NCBI GenBank assembly: GCA_017506865.1
Contig: JAFCMP010000412.1
Span: 62,001-126,000 of the forward strand
Length of the DNA: 64,000 nt
Direction: 5' to 3'
Source of the DNA: Tribonema minus
Lineage: Eukaryota > Sar > Xanthophyceae > Tribonematales > Tribonemataceae
The notes under the pieces are model-generated. The model searched no databases, was not told the origin of the DNA, and saw only the letters and a list, made by a program, of their open reading frames with translations. A program made the position numbers and the translations under genes. Positions 47,501 to 59,105 of this stretch are shown here, piece after piece; the first letter of the stretch is position 1, and the number at the start of each line of letters is the position of its first letter.

Positions 47501-48908
47501 GGCCATCATGTGGCAGCTCATGCGGCGGCACACGCTCAACCTCCTGCAGCACCTCAGCACCACTGGAACCAAGCGCATTGAGGACCCGGAGGTTGTCAAG
47601 TGGGCCAACAGCAAGGTCGCGGGCGCCAAAATCCGATCGTTCTCGGACCCTTCCCTCAGCAGCGGAGTCTTCCTGCTACAGGTACGTATGAGCCAGCGTC
47701 AAGGCAGCTATTTTCATGGCCACCTGCATTGGCTCAAGGCAGATGTTTGTGTCCAGTGTCGACTGCTCGCAATATGCAGGTAGTCACTTCGTAACACTGT
47801 ATCACAGCCTCATGTTGCACTGCACCGTCTCAAGCATTGCTAGTGCTGTTTGGCAAGTCAGCTTCGTCCTGTCAAGCCCCTGAGTCAGCTGGTGAGCGGC
47901 TGTCATGCCTTTCCATCATCAGCGGCAGTGCTCAGGGGCACTGCTCCAGCAGGTACGCCAGCAGCGTCATGGCGCACACGCGTCCCAAGCGAAACGTCAA
48001 AGTGCCTGGACAATACCAGGACCTGGTACCTCCTGGAGATGAATCTCTGCCTCTGTGGAGACGCGACTGCATCTTCAGCAGGTACCAGGTCCTGTCCTGG
48101 TAGCGTGCAGGCACTTTGGCTGTTCGCTTGGGACGGGTGTCCGCCATGACGCTCCTGGCGTGCCTGCAGCAACGCCAGCACATGATCAGACAAAATCAAT
48201 CGTTGTTTTGGTACATAAACATGTGGTTGGAAGTCTTTGTGCTCTGAAAAGTGCTGCCTCAGGATACATAGGTAGCGCTGCCATCCCCCAGCTGCTGCGC
48301 TGCTGCCGTCATTTGTCGCCCACAGCTGCACATATGCTCACTTGCTGGCGGTTCAGGAATACTGTACTTGACCTCTTGCTTGTTGAATGTCATTGTCATG
48401 ATCAGAAGCCCAAATCAAAGGGCATTGAGGACAGGACCAACACACCGCCCAGTCGCCTTGTTATCTCTTTGGGTACATCTCATCATCCGGCTGCTGAGCC
48501 CTATCTTCATCACCGTGCTCACCATGCTTCTCTGCATTACCGCATTGCCTGCAGGTGTGCCATGGCATCGACAGAGGCGTTGTCGACTGGGAACTCGTCG
48601 TCACAGACGCCCAGAGCACTGAGGACAAGACCAACAACGCCAAGTACGCCATATCAGTGGCGCGCAAGCTGGGCGCGCTGGTGTTTGTGGCCTCGGAGGA
48701 CATAGTTGAAGTTCGCGGGCGCATGATCATGCTCTTCTGCGCGTCGCTCTGGCACGCCGAGAACGCACGCAAGGCGGCCAACGGCGACAAAACACCAAAT
48801 CGCACGCCCAACCGCACTCCCGTGAGCTCGCCCAAGGCCCAGTTTGCGGCGCCCACCGTGACAGTGCCGCCAGTGTCGGCGCGCGCCATGGCATACCTCT
48901 CCAAATAG
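41561..48908 (+). CDS. FIM: Fimbrin/plastin, actin-bundling protein
   Basis: Nine exons give about 668 residues: 41561-41631, 42366-42459, 42892-43013, 43643-43805, 45019-45144, 45797-46394, 46772-46965, 47397-47681, 48555-48908. Two EF-hands lead: DQDGDGYIDQGE is a complete 12-residue Ca2+ loop; DLDNDSRVSFSE is a second with Ser at position 6. Then HHSYSNEERMAFTEHINNCL opens the first calponin-homology domain, with SDGLLLCKLINHAEYDTIDERAL and INGNPILILGLIWQII-type helices. Four CH domains (two actin-binding cassettes) fit the length: later blocks include TREEKVFRMWMNSLGL and NGNYVIELAKAMQLTVVNVGG. Fimbrins crosslink actin filaments in the cytosol. Intron 2 is GC-AG (donor GCAAGT at 42460). 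The end of exon 4 is duplicated in the following intron. The last ~40 residues are a Pro/Thr-rich tail. Confidence 0.93.
43372..43393. repeat. (GA)n microsatellite in fimbrin intron 3
   Basis: Eleven uninterrupted AG units. Confidence 0.85.
43734..43907 (+). repeat. Exact 87-bp tandem duplication of the end of fimbrin exon 4 with its donor
   Basis: Segment 43734-43820 (last 72 coding bases, the GTGAGC donor and the following bases) is repeated at 43821-43907 essentially without change. Reading through the first donor meets TGA within three codons, so only the first donor keeps the fimbrin frame. Confidence 0.92.
47957..48160. repeat. Long imperfect inverted repeat in fimbrin intron 8
   Basis: Arms of about 75-80 bases (47957-48031 and 48080-48160) pair around a ~48-base loop; matching blocks include GCGTCATGGCG, CGTCCCAAGCGAA, AAAGTGCCTG and ACCTGGTACCT. 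It would form a stable hairpin in the pre-mRNA. No flanking target duplication was identified. Confidence 0.8.
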
Positions 48909-49627
48909 CCCTCCTCAATTTGCGGGTAGCGACTGCTGAGCGCTGGTGAAATGGCAGGCAGTAGTGGTTTTGTTGTTCTTTTGTGTGGAGTGTGAGCGCT
49001 TGCGATCATGGTGGATCCCCGCGCTTTGTGCCCTTTGTGCAACCGAGACGCTCGCAGCATGGCACATTCCAGGGGGTGGGGGCTTTAGGGGGCTTTGAGC
49101 GGGCAGCAAGTGACAAGGGATACACCAAGCAGGTTTGCGAGCAGCAAGTGTCAAGTGCCACTCAAGCTCATGTCTCATTGCAGCAAGGCGCGTTGTACAT
49201 GTGACCCCCAGGATCTTGCGGCAAACATGCATATCTTGCGCTATTTTGCTGCTGTGTTGCTGTGTTGTGATGCCATGAAATGCATCCGCTGTTTGATGTC
49301 GTCGGTCGGTGCAAAACTGTGTCATCAACATGGCAAGCAGCATGCAATAAGGCGATTCGTGCAAGCAAAGCAATTCAAGTTTGTTGACAGCAGCAGTGCC
49401 CATTAGCGCTGACGGAGCGCTTGGACTGTGTTGCACTGCAGGGCAGACGTTGGGAGTACACTGTACACATTCTGTGGGTGTCAGAGCACCCACAGAATGC
49501 ATGTGTATGCCCAGACTCGAGCCTCCCAGCTGGGACGACTCAGAGCCGGAATCAGGCTCACCCCAAGTGAGTCCCCCAGGGTGTTCACGTACGTCGACTG
49601 ATTTGCACTCCCTCCGCTATCTCTACC
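48909..49627. other. Spacer between fimbrin and ribulose-phosphate epimerase
   Basis: No gene recognised. A short inverted pair, CATTCTGTGGGTG / CACCCACAGAATGCATG (about 49468-49502), can form a hairpin. Confidence 0.45.
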
Positions 49628-51909
49628 ATGGTGAAGTCAACTGCCGTTGCTGTGCTGGCCACCGTGGGTGTGGCATGTGCCTTTGCGCCCGCCTCGGCGC
49701 CATCGCGCCCCACCAGCTCCCTGCGCATGGCCAACAACGCTTGGCACAGGAAGGACTTCCAGATTGCCCCCTCGATCCTGTCGGCGGACATGGCGAAGCT
49801 GGGGGAGGAGGTTGACAACGCCATGGCAGCTGGCGCAGACGTCGTTCACTTCGATGTGAGTCGCTTATGTCCTGTGGCACTGGCCTCAGCATGAATCGAC
49901 TCCCCAGCAGCCCATGAATCTTTGATCGAGTACGTGTGTCTTGACATCATGCAGCATTGGTATCCGCAGGGGCGGTGGTACTGTACGCTACAGCGGCCAT
50001 AGCTTTTCAAAGTTCTGTTGCATTAGACGTAGCCCTCTGGACCTCGGATCGCCCGGCGAAGACGAGCAGATGCTTCAACCACTCACAGCTTTTCAGCATC
50101 CATCTCGGATGAAGGCAGAGCGTTGCGCTTTTCAAACTGTTGCTGACCTGCATTTGTGCGTGTCGCAGGTCATGGACAACCACTACGTGCCCAACCTCAC
50201 CATCGGCCCTCTGGTGTGCAAAGCCCTGCGCAACCACGGCGTAAAGAACGACATCGACGTGCACCTTATGGTGTCCCCAGTGGACCGTATCGTGGGTGAC
50301 TTCGCAGAGGCGGGAGCTTCATACATCACATTCCACCCTGAGGCGTCGCCCCACGTTGACAGGACCCTGCAGCTCATCAAGTCTACGGGCTGCAAGTCCG
50401 GTGAGTGCTTGATAAATATTGCAGCCTCTGCTGTGCGACCCTCTTGTGTTTGCGCGCTTCCATACAGCTTCGTGTAGCTTGCAGGCTTGTTGATAACATA
50501 CGGCTAAAGGTACTTTTCTGGTCAAAAAGTGATTGATGAGGAAACATTTGAATGCACTCACTGCACTGGGGATGGAGCAGGTTCATGCATTCGTCGTCTA
50601 GGAGATGCAATGATGTTCTGCAGGCAACACTGTAGATGTGTTTCAGGATTGCGCGCATGCGCTGATGAGCAAGGACAACATCTGCTTTGCTCTTGACTGT
50701 TTGACTTCTAGTGGTTGTACCAGCTCCGCTCAAGCGGGTAACATGCATGATGTAGTGTATACAAGTCAACCCGCAAAGCGCCTGTTTGGTGGTCGCCAGC
50801 AATTCCTGGGTTTCTTCTGAATGTTCATTATGATCTATGAAGTTCGAAGTCGTACCTGTCGCACACACAGTTGCAATGTTTGTGCACCAGGCATTATGAC
50901 ATGACAGGCATCCACTGCTCGGTATTCCGTGCGTAGCAGCAGCAGCACCGGTATACATGCTGGCGTTCTTGATCGCTTGCGTTGGCATGCAGTTGTACGT
51001 GTCATTATTTACATTATTTAAGTTTCCAATGATATTTTACTTGAGTATTTCAAGTCTGGCGCAAACAGCGGCTCTATCGAGAAACATCGGGGCTGCTACT
51101 TGTTGTGTAAGCAGTTAAAAGCTGTCGAACACAAATGTGACAATCATGCTGTGAGGCCTGACAGCCCCAACATGGGTGTACCACACGAGTAATTGAAACC
51201 ACTATGTAGCATGTCATGTTGTGGCATTTGGAACACACTGAGAGTTAGGTTAGTGACACATTCAGCAACTATGCGCTGACCTGCCACATTGCGGCCCATG
51301 CTGCTGGTGATGCGCTCACGTAGAATGGTCATTCAGTACTAGCAACATGATGAAGCCATGACCGGTTCAACTCATGAAACGCGTGTCACCTTGAGCAAAA
51401 GCCAAGCATTAGATCCACTCCTATGACCACACAGATGTGATGCTTACTTCTGCTACAATATGTAATGTAATGCTTATGCTACAGTTTAATCAATATGCAT
51501 ACTGACGCCTTAACTATATGTCATTTTCTATATCTCTGCAGGCCTGGTCTTTAACCCTGCCACCCCCCTGGACTTTGCCAAGTACGTCCTGGACAAGGTG
51601 GACATCATCCTCCTCATGTCGGTCAACCCGGGGTTCGGCGGCCAGGCCTTCATCCCCGCGACGCTCGACAAGCTGCGCGAGGCGCGCGCCATGATCGACG
51701 AGTCAGGCTTTGACATCCGACTAGAGATCGACGGCGGCGTGACGCAGAACAACATCAAGGAGATTGCGGAGGCGGGCGCGGACATGTTTGTGGCGGGCAG
51801 CGCCGTATTCAAGAACCCGCGCACGGTGGAGGCGTACACGGACACCATCACCAAGCTGCGCGCCGAATTAGCCGCTGCGCAGATCGGCAAGGCCCTGCAG
51901 AAGGCCTAA
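49628..51909 (+). CDS. RPE: Ribulose-phosphate 3-epimerase, plastid-targeted
   Basis: Three exons (49628-49855, 50169-50400, 51542-51909; phases 0 and 1) give 275 residues. The enzyme interconverts ribulose-5-phosphate and xylulose-5-phosphate in the Calvin cycle and pentose-phosphate pathway. Residues 1-18 are a signal peptide ([15 protein letters not shown]), followed by F19-A-P in the context CAFAP, then a Ser/Pro/Arg-rich stretch of about 20 residues. That is the ASAFAP-type bipartite presequence of secondary red plastids, with cleavage expected before Phe19. The barrel starts at [19 protein letters not shown]. Metal and active-site positions are intact: [33 protein letters not shown] and GSAVFK. 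Confidence 0.96.
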
Positions 51910-52933
51910 GCGCGGTTTGGTTGAACCACGGAGCGCGGCTTGCCGCGAAAAGGGGGTGGGGGGGGGGGGGGGGGCATTGGGGCATAGGTACCCGCTGAGC
52001 TGCTGTTGACGCTCAGTCGGCGCTGCAAAGCGAGCGACAGCACTGATGGCGTGGCGTGGCGACACACATGCTAATGAGCTTGGGATGACTCGGCCCTCTG
52101 GTAGCCCAGCCTGCTCTTGGATGGGGGAGAGGAGGGGAAGTGCGGAGCACTGCTGTTGGCGCTGCTGCTGCAGGCAGCCGCGCGCATGTGAGAGGGTGTG
52201 TTTGGCCCTAAGTCGACACCTCGCTGATGCGCCCCGTGCTGCTACACCAGTGTTGCGGGCGCGGCAGTGCTCCCAAGTGTGCATGTCGTAACAGATGTGC
52301 TGGTAAATCATCATCGTTGACCTGCATGCAGACGTTGTAAATGTCCAGAAACTTACAGTTTTCTACACCTGTAACCGCTTTCTGCGCTTCCGTTTGCGTG
52401 TTTTTTCTCGAATGATGCTGCGCTGCCCATACCCGAAGAGAGAATGTCTATGACGTTCAGCATCGTCAATGATGGCCTCACAATTGTCAGAGCAGCGCAT
52501 ACATAGCATGTCGTCTTGGTTGTGAAGGCATACATGTATGTATGCACCTATCTTTGGCTTCTGTGCCTGGGCGTTACAGAGCTTCACGCTTGGATTTTGA
52601 ATGCACATACATGTGAACTGGGTTGCATTAACTTGAGCCACGCAGTCAGTGCTCAGGGACGAGTGACCGAAACGCATGCTGTTACAGGACAGTCCTCCAC
52701 TCAGCATGCGCTCAGATCAATCAACATGCATTCAAATTTCTCACTTGATTAATCAAGTTGCCTCTCACAAACATTTTTGACGATTGATGTTGTGCGTACC
52801 ATGTATACTTGTAATGTGGCCACTTGCATCTGCATCTTTGCTGGTCACACAGGGAAAGTCACCCATCTTCAACGTCAGGCGCGTCACGGACTTGAAGCAA
52901 AACATTGCGAGAAAGCTTCACTAAACAGCCTCG
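51910..52933. other. Spacer with a poly-G run
   Basis: No gene recognised. A nearly pure G tract of about 28 bases starts at about 51951, shortly after the epimerase stop codon. The segment near 52933 must contain the 5' region of the cap methyltransferase gene. Confidence 0.5.
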
Positions 52934-55900
52934 ATGTCGGGAACGGAAGCACCTCCGCCTGAGGAATCGCATACAGCTGTGGGCGACAAGAGGAGCCACG
53001 CTGCAGCTGGTCTGCCATCAGTGGAAGAGTCAGATACAACAGGATGGGCAGCATTCCAAAAGTGCAAGGACGATTGGTTTGACCCCAAAGCGAATGCCAG
53101 CGATGCTGCAGCAGCGCAGGAGGAGAGGGAGGTTCTCACCAATGTCTTGGACTCCCTGGAAGGCATAGCGGCCGGCGCATACGAAGCTGAGACGTATCCC
53201 ACTTTCCCGGACTTATGGCTTCCGTGCCGACCGGGCGGAATCATGAGCAAACTGCCCAGCGTGGCAGTAGACGCACACGGCGTAGCTTGGCTGGTGAATG
53301 AGAGACATACAGAGGAAAGTGCGGCAGAGCTCCTGCTCACGCTGCTGCCTGCTGTGGCGGAGAAGGTGGAGGTAGCAGCGGGAAGCCTGGCTCTGGTCAA
53401 CGAGACGATGCAGGTGCGCTATTCCGTTGCTGCTCTACCTGTATTGTTCAAGAACGCATCACGTTTGTCGGCCTATCACCTGGTTGTTCTACTTGTTGAC
53501 TAAAGGACCCGATTTGAAGAGTGCAAGGGATGCTTGGTGTAGTTCACACTGCATTCACTTCAGGTACTGAAATCTCTGGTTGCAGCAGCTGATTATGCAT
53601 GCCTCCTGGTTATCAATGCACGCCTCCTGGATATCAACACTGGCTGTGGTGGGCACATTGTCTGCAAGAGTTTTAGTTGTCTAGTTCGATGCGCACTTGT
53701 TCAATGCAGGCAGCTCTTATCACTCATCAGCACAAGTTGTTGACCCTCCTGTCCGCGAGGCACATGTGGTCGCCATTGACACAATTGCACTACATCGTGC
53801 CGCTGCTGCTGCGCTGCGCAGGACCTCCTGCTGTCCGTCAAGGCCGGGTTCGATCCCATTCCGCCGCGCGTCTTCATGTTCATCCGCAGCGCGTGCAACC
53901 CTGCGGAGGGCATCGGGCGTGCATCCTTCATCAACCGCTCCGCCATGAAACTGGCCAATCTCGACTACCTCATGCAGCTGGTCGTCACCCCCCCGCCAGC
54001 CCCCCTGCCCCCTCCCAGCCCCGCAGCACCATCAACACCACCCGTGCACTGCACTTTGTGTGGCATGCGCTCTGCCACAGGGGGGGCACACCCGCCCCCC
54101 TCTCGCTGGCTGGACGTCTGTGCAGGGCCGGGGGGGTTCACGGAGTACATATGCTGGAAGCTCGATCGGCGCCGCAGGCAGGCTGGCAGTGCCGCTGCCG
54201 TCAGCGCGGGGGCTACAGACGCCACTGCGGCTTCGCTCGCCTACGCACAGGAGGGTAGTGGAGGGGGAGGGGGGGGCGGCGCCAGCAGCACCAGAGCTGG
54301 TGGTTATGGCGCGGAGGCGGGCCAGGGCCAGGCGCTGGTGGCGTCGCAGTCTGCAGGCGCTGTTGCAGCAGCACGTGAAGATGCGGCGATGGCGGCGGCG
54401 CGCAGTGCTCCGCTGGGGTTTGGCTGGGGCATGACCCTCAGCGCGCACGCAGACGCATCCGTGGCACAGGAGCGCAGTGACTGGCAGGTGAACATTTGCC
54501 ACCAATTGTGTCGAGCTTGCATACTATGCAGCTGTAGTGGTGTTGTGCTGTCAGCCTAGCAGTGTCAGACACACATGATTCGTACTTGAAAGCACATTTG
54601 CAGCACTTCATGCAGGTAGTCCCATTGGCACAATTGCTGCCTGTGATGCACTCTCAAACGACACAGATGCCAGTCAATGCAAGGTGCAATGGCACTTGCA
54701 GGCTGGCTCTGCAAGCAACCTGCAAGCATGATGCATGTACCAGGACCTATGTATGCAGATGTAGCCTTGATTACTCAAAGGCAACCCTCTACCTTCACCA
54801 TATTCCACATATGTACAATTGAAATTTATTCACACACAGATCTGTGCTCATCGTGAATACCTGCACTCGTCACTCATCCCATTACAGCTGCAGCACCTGC
54901 GAGCCCTGAACGCTGCCGTCTGCCACGGCGGCGACCACGAGGGGCCCGCCCGCACCATGCCGCCGCGGCCAGCGCTGCCGCCGCCGCCGCCCAGAGCAGC
55001 TGCCGCCGCTGCACAAGCCGCCGCTGCCGAGGCGACACACGCAGTCGTGGCGGCAGGACAGGCGGAAGTCAGCGGCGCGCCAGAAGCTGTGCAGGAGGCG
55101 GCGGAGGCGGCGGAGTGCGCGATAGCCGCGGCGGCGACGGCAATGGCCGCGGCGGCGCCCGCCGTGGAGGACGTGGCAACGCACTTCAGGACGACGTACG
55201 CACGCGACGGAACGGGGGACGTGACCCGCGAAGCCAACCTGGCCTATTTCGCGCAGCTGGTCGACGAGGAGAGCGGCGGCGGCGGTGTGGATCTGGCGAT
55301 GGCGGATGGTGGCACTGCGGCGGCGCGCCACGCGCCCAGCCAGGAGCACGCGCTGTCGCTGCTGGTGGTCTGCGAGGCGCGCGCGGCACTGGCGGCGCTG
55401 CGCAGGGGCGGCTCCTTCGTCATCAAGCTGTTTGGCACGGAGGGTGCGCTCACAGCGGGCCTGGTGCTGGCTCTGTCTGCGGCCTTCATGCGCGTCGCCG
55501 TGGTCAAGCCTCTGACGTCGCGGCCTGCCAGTGCTGAGCGCTTCCTCGTGTGCAGAGGGCTGCTCCTCGGCCGCGATGCGCTGGTGCCGCTGCTCAGGCG
55601 CCTCGAGACCGTCGCTGAGCAGCTGAGAGAGCGTCACGGCGCAGCGGTCGCGGCGGCAGCAGCAGCGGCGGATGCTGGTGCGACGATTCCTGCGGGGCGC
55701 GAACCAGAGCTGTGCATCGTGCGAGCGAGCATGTTGACAGCTACTGGCGGCGGTGGCAGCGGTGACGGCACCAGCGGCACTCATGCTGCCGCGAGCAGCG
55801 GCGGAGGCGGCAGCAGCGGCAGTGGGGGGACGAGCGAGGTGGCTATGCTGCCGTACCTGCGGCGTGTGAATGATGCGCTCATGCGGCTGCAGCTGGCAGC

Positions 55901-56033
55901 TTGCTCAGCGATAGCTGCGGAGGCCGCGGACGGCAACCTGCACTTTCCGGAGGGTCCGGGCAAGTGGCAGCGGCGCCGCACACGTGAGCAGCGGCTGCTG
56001 TCAGCCTGCGAGCGAACGTGGGGGATCGTGTAG
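52934..56033 (+). CDS. CMTR1: Cap-specific mRNA 2'-O-ribose methyltransferase (CMTR1-type, FtsJ fold)
   Basis: Three exons (52934-53413, 53822-54487, 54888-56033, all phase 0) give about 763 residues; human CMTR1 has 835. It methylates the first transcribed nucleotide of capped mRNA using S-adenosylmethionine, in the nucleus. The catalytic Lys-Asp-Lys-Glu set is visible: Lys in FINRSAMKLANLDY (~203), Asp in AMADGG (~522), Lys in SFVIKLF (~562), Glu in SRPASAERFLVCRG (~599). The SAM-binding loop is DVCAGPGGFTEY (~258-269), and GFGWGMTLSA precedes the exon 2 end. Between core motifs lie long Ala/Gly/Pro-rich insertions (~295-350 and ~405-475) that widen the domain well beyond the usual spacing. 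I see no G-patch or WW domain, both present in human CMTR1. Confidence 0.92.
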
Positions 56034-56189
56034 GGCAACTAGGTCAAGCGGGGCACACAGATGCTGCTGAGCGTATCTGGCCAGGAGCCTTGTCACCTCG
56101 ACTTGTGGTAGGAACCTGGCCTATGTGTGTAAATCACGGTCGTTGTGTGATGGTGCTGAGGCATGCCACCAGAAAGGCTGCTTGCATCA

Positions 56190-56343
56190 GATAATCTGGC
56201 AACACATCTCTATGTCAGCGCTCTACTTGAGGTACATGAATGCTCAACTTGAAGGTTCTGTGGTCCGATAATCTGGCAACACATCTCTATGTCAGCGCTC
56301 TACTTGAGGTACATGAGTGCTCAACTTGAAGGTTCTGTGGTCC
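56190..56343 (+). repeat. 77-bp tandem duplication 3' of the cap methyltransferase
   Basis: GATAATCTGGCAACACATCT and the rest of a 77-base unit occur twice (56190-56266 and 56267-56343) with one or two differences. Confidence 0.9.
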
Positions 56344-56434
56344 ACAGTATGTGGCATCAGGTGCACGTAGGGTCATGGCACAGTAAAGACCCCTTCCGTA
56401 TTGGTGCAAAGTATCCATCGCGGTCGCATGCCAT

Positions 56435-58665
56435 GTTCCTAGGGACGAAGTCACTAGGTCTCCGTTTGCACATCGTGCAACAGACCCAAAATCGCAATAA
56501 CTTCTGAACTAGAAGCCTGTTTCTCATCCTGTTTGGTGCATGGTACAGACAATACTGTTAGGTATAATGATGATGCAACAGATCTGCAGCAGACCATTTG
56601 TGTGATGCTGTGGGTAATTACAAAGCCTCAAAATAAGGTTTATTCGGATTGAAAGAGTTCGTCTGTGTGTGTGTCCACCAAAAACCCGATAATTGTCGCC
56701 GGTATTGATGACACCCGAATCAGCTATCACCACGGCGAGGAGCAAGCAGAGACTGTGCAGTGGAGGAGGATGGTCTTCAAGCAAGTGATGAGGCTAGCTC
56801 AAAGAGTACGTAGGCGCGCGCAGCAGGAAGAAGCAGCAGCCCGGTGCGGTACAGCTCGCAGAGGACTGTCTGTGGAGCTGCCTGAGCGAGGCACGCCAAC
56901 CTAACGCAGCACGCGAGAGCAGGTGCCGAGTGAGGTGCAGCAACAGCCCTTGCTTCATGGTGAGCAGTGCTGAGCCACGTGTGGCAGCAAGTGGTGCTGG
57001 TGAAAGCAATTTGACCCATGCATGGGGGGAGAAGCAGCAACTGAGCACCGGTGTAGCTTGTGAATGTCCAATCAAGACCTGCTGAGCATGACTAGGCTCA
57101 GCTACCACAGATGTCTGCAGCATACGCCCCAATGCAGCTGTGGAACAAGCTGTATCCATCGAGCGGGAAGTGTGTCTTATGCAACTGTATCTCGGGCACC
57201 AGGTTCGGATTTCAGTGTCTGTTGCGACGATGGGCTGCTGCAGGCAATAACAAGGTAAAGCTACTCGACAAGCAGGAGGAGCACAATAATGCTGGTTTAG
57301 GTGACTTGCAGATATGCAGTAAATGGTGATTGACTTGGCAGCCCATCAGCGATGAACCTCCATAGCTGGTGCTTGCCAACTGTTCGCAACGGCAACTGGC
57401 CTGGCCGGCGGAAACTGAAGCCATAATTCAACAACGAGTTCGAGGCTTGCAGATCTGTATGCTGTCAAGGCGAGCAGTGAGCACGCAGCAGACTGCGATT
57501 ATTGACTTGGCATTCCATCAGCCATGAATTTTTATTGCTCAGCCTGGTACTTGCCAACTGACAGTGTTTGTAGCGGCGACTGGCTTGGGCTGGCTGAAGC
57601 TGAAGAAATGTGCAACATGCGAGGCGTGCAGAGCTGCCAGTGCATACTGTCACACTGGGCCGTGTATGCAGTGAGCACGCATCAGGTTGCGGTCGGTTGA
57701 ATTGGCGACTCATGAGCATTGAACTGCCGTGGCCGGTCCTTGCCACCTTGGCTGACTGCAGCTGAAGACATATGCAACATGCGAGGCTTGCGGAGCTGCC
57801 TGTGCATGCTGTCACACTGGGCCATGCATGCAGTGAGCACGCAGCAAGTTGTGCTCGGTCGACTTAGCGCGCCGTGAGCATTGGACTGCCATCTGGCAGC
57901 AGGTGCCATGGCAATGAACTCTTCAAGAGGCCAGGTGCTTCCAACAACGCACTGGTGTCAATAGCATCATGTGGTAGGAGAGCAGCTGAGGCGCAGACCA
58001 AGCTGGCACAGCAGGACAGGATAGCACACTTCTGATATCGCCTTAAAACCTGCATGGAGTAAGTGCATTCCTCTGGACAGTGTATGCGTTTGAAGCTACA
58101 TAATGTGGTATCAACAACCATGACATACAATGTTGCATTGTGTGCTGAACTCCTGCTTTGCCCTGTTTGCCAACATACACATCTGCAGTGTGCAATGACG
58201 CAGCGTCGGGTGTGGTTTTGCCTTTGATAACCCCAGGCGGTGGAGCAGTCATCACAGAACTCACAGTGGAGTCGTGCAGCCCTCCAAACGCACGAAATGG
58301 CTGCTTACCTGCAGCTCAGCGTGGCTGACATTTGCACTTCAAGTCTCTCAAGTTTAGGGGAAAGTTATACTCCCGTGTTGTTTTGCAACCACTGACAGCT
58401 TCAAAGTTTTGGGCATTTGTAAGATATTACTTCTTTCATTGCACACGTTGTCACATGTGCCGCCTCCTGTGCCCCTGCTTCCTCTGCTGCTGTTCACTGA
58501 CAACGGTGTGCATGGCCAGCTTTCCAACATGTTTGCAATTCAACAACCCTGCCAACAAATTCCCACAGCTTGTGACAAACACAATGCTCTTGTTGCTTTT
58601 TGTAGCACCATGGTGCGCTCTATCTGCACGCGTCCCTAGGACTCTCCCCCAGCCCGCAGGGCGAT
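56435..58665 (-). repeat. Dispersed repeat, copy B (inverted relative to copy A)
   Basis: Reverse complement of 3311-6167. It ends at the same bases as copy A on both sides (GTTCCTAGGGACG at 56435; GCCCGCAGGGC at about 58665). It lacks the ~350-bp block and has one copy of the ~355-bp unit, which explains most of the length difference. Small indels in the left third break any shared reading frame, e.g. near 58390-58400. Confidence 0.78.
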
Positions 58666-59105
58666 TATATACTATAGTGGTGCGTGACATTCCTGGTGCA
58701 TTTGCACAGTGTAGCACTGCGGCAGTGGCTTTGTATTCACATGTCGCAGCAGCTCTCCGAGCGTACGCAAGCCTCAATTCATGTGTGCGGGTCTAACAGT
58801 GAGATTGCCATGCCATGCTTGCCTGTCGGTTGGCAGGCCCATGCAGAGAAACAGTTGCATGTGTTGCAAATCTACAGCAATACACAACATGTAACTGAGG
58901 TGTTTGCAAAATGTTGCGCTTTTGGTTGTTTTTGATTTGCGTTCACTCTGCACCTGGTAAACAGCCTCATTGTCAAATTGAAATTTATTGCAGCGTTCAG
59001 ATCTACTTTTAAGACCCCACCAAATCTACTTCAAGATCTACTTCAACTTCTGTTTCGCGGGAATTTTTGAACACGGCCACCACGTACGTAAGGGAGGGCA
59101 TTTGA
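58666..59105. other. Spacer 5' of the ankyrin-like gene
   Basis: No gene recognised. It contains repeated AGATCTACTT blocks (59000-59047) and an ACTTCAACTTC motif at about 59040. An upstream exon of the following gene could hide here. Confidence 0.4.

Noticed and set aside
54882..55784. 300-residue minus-strand open frame opposite cap methyltransferase exon 3
   Set aside because: Arg-rich antisense of the catalytic exon, no independent motifs.
3311..58665. A single 55-kb mobile element bounded by the two inverted repeat copies
   Set aside because: The interior is a set of ordinary host genes, copies differ in internal structure, and nothing like an integrase or transposase is present; two independent insertions are simpler.
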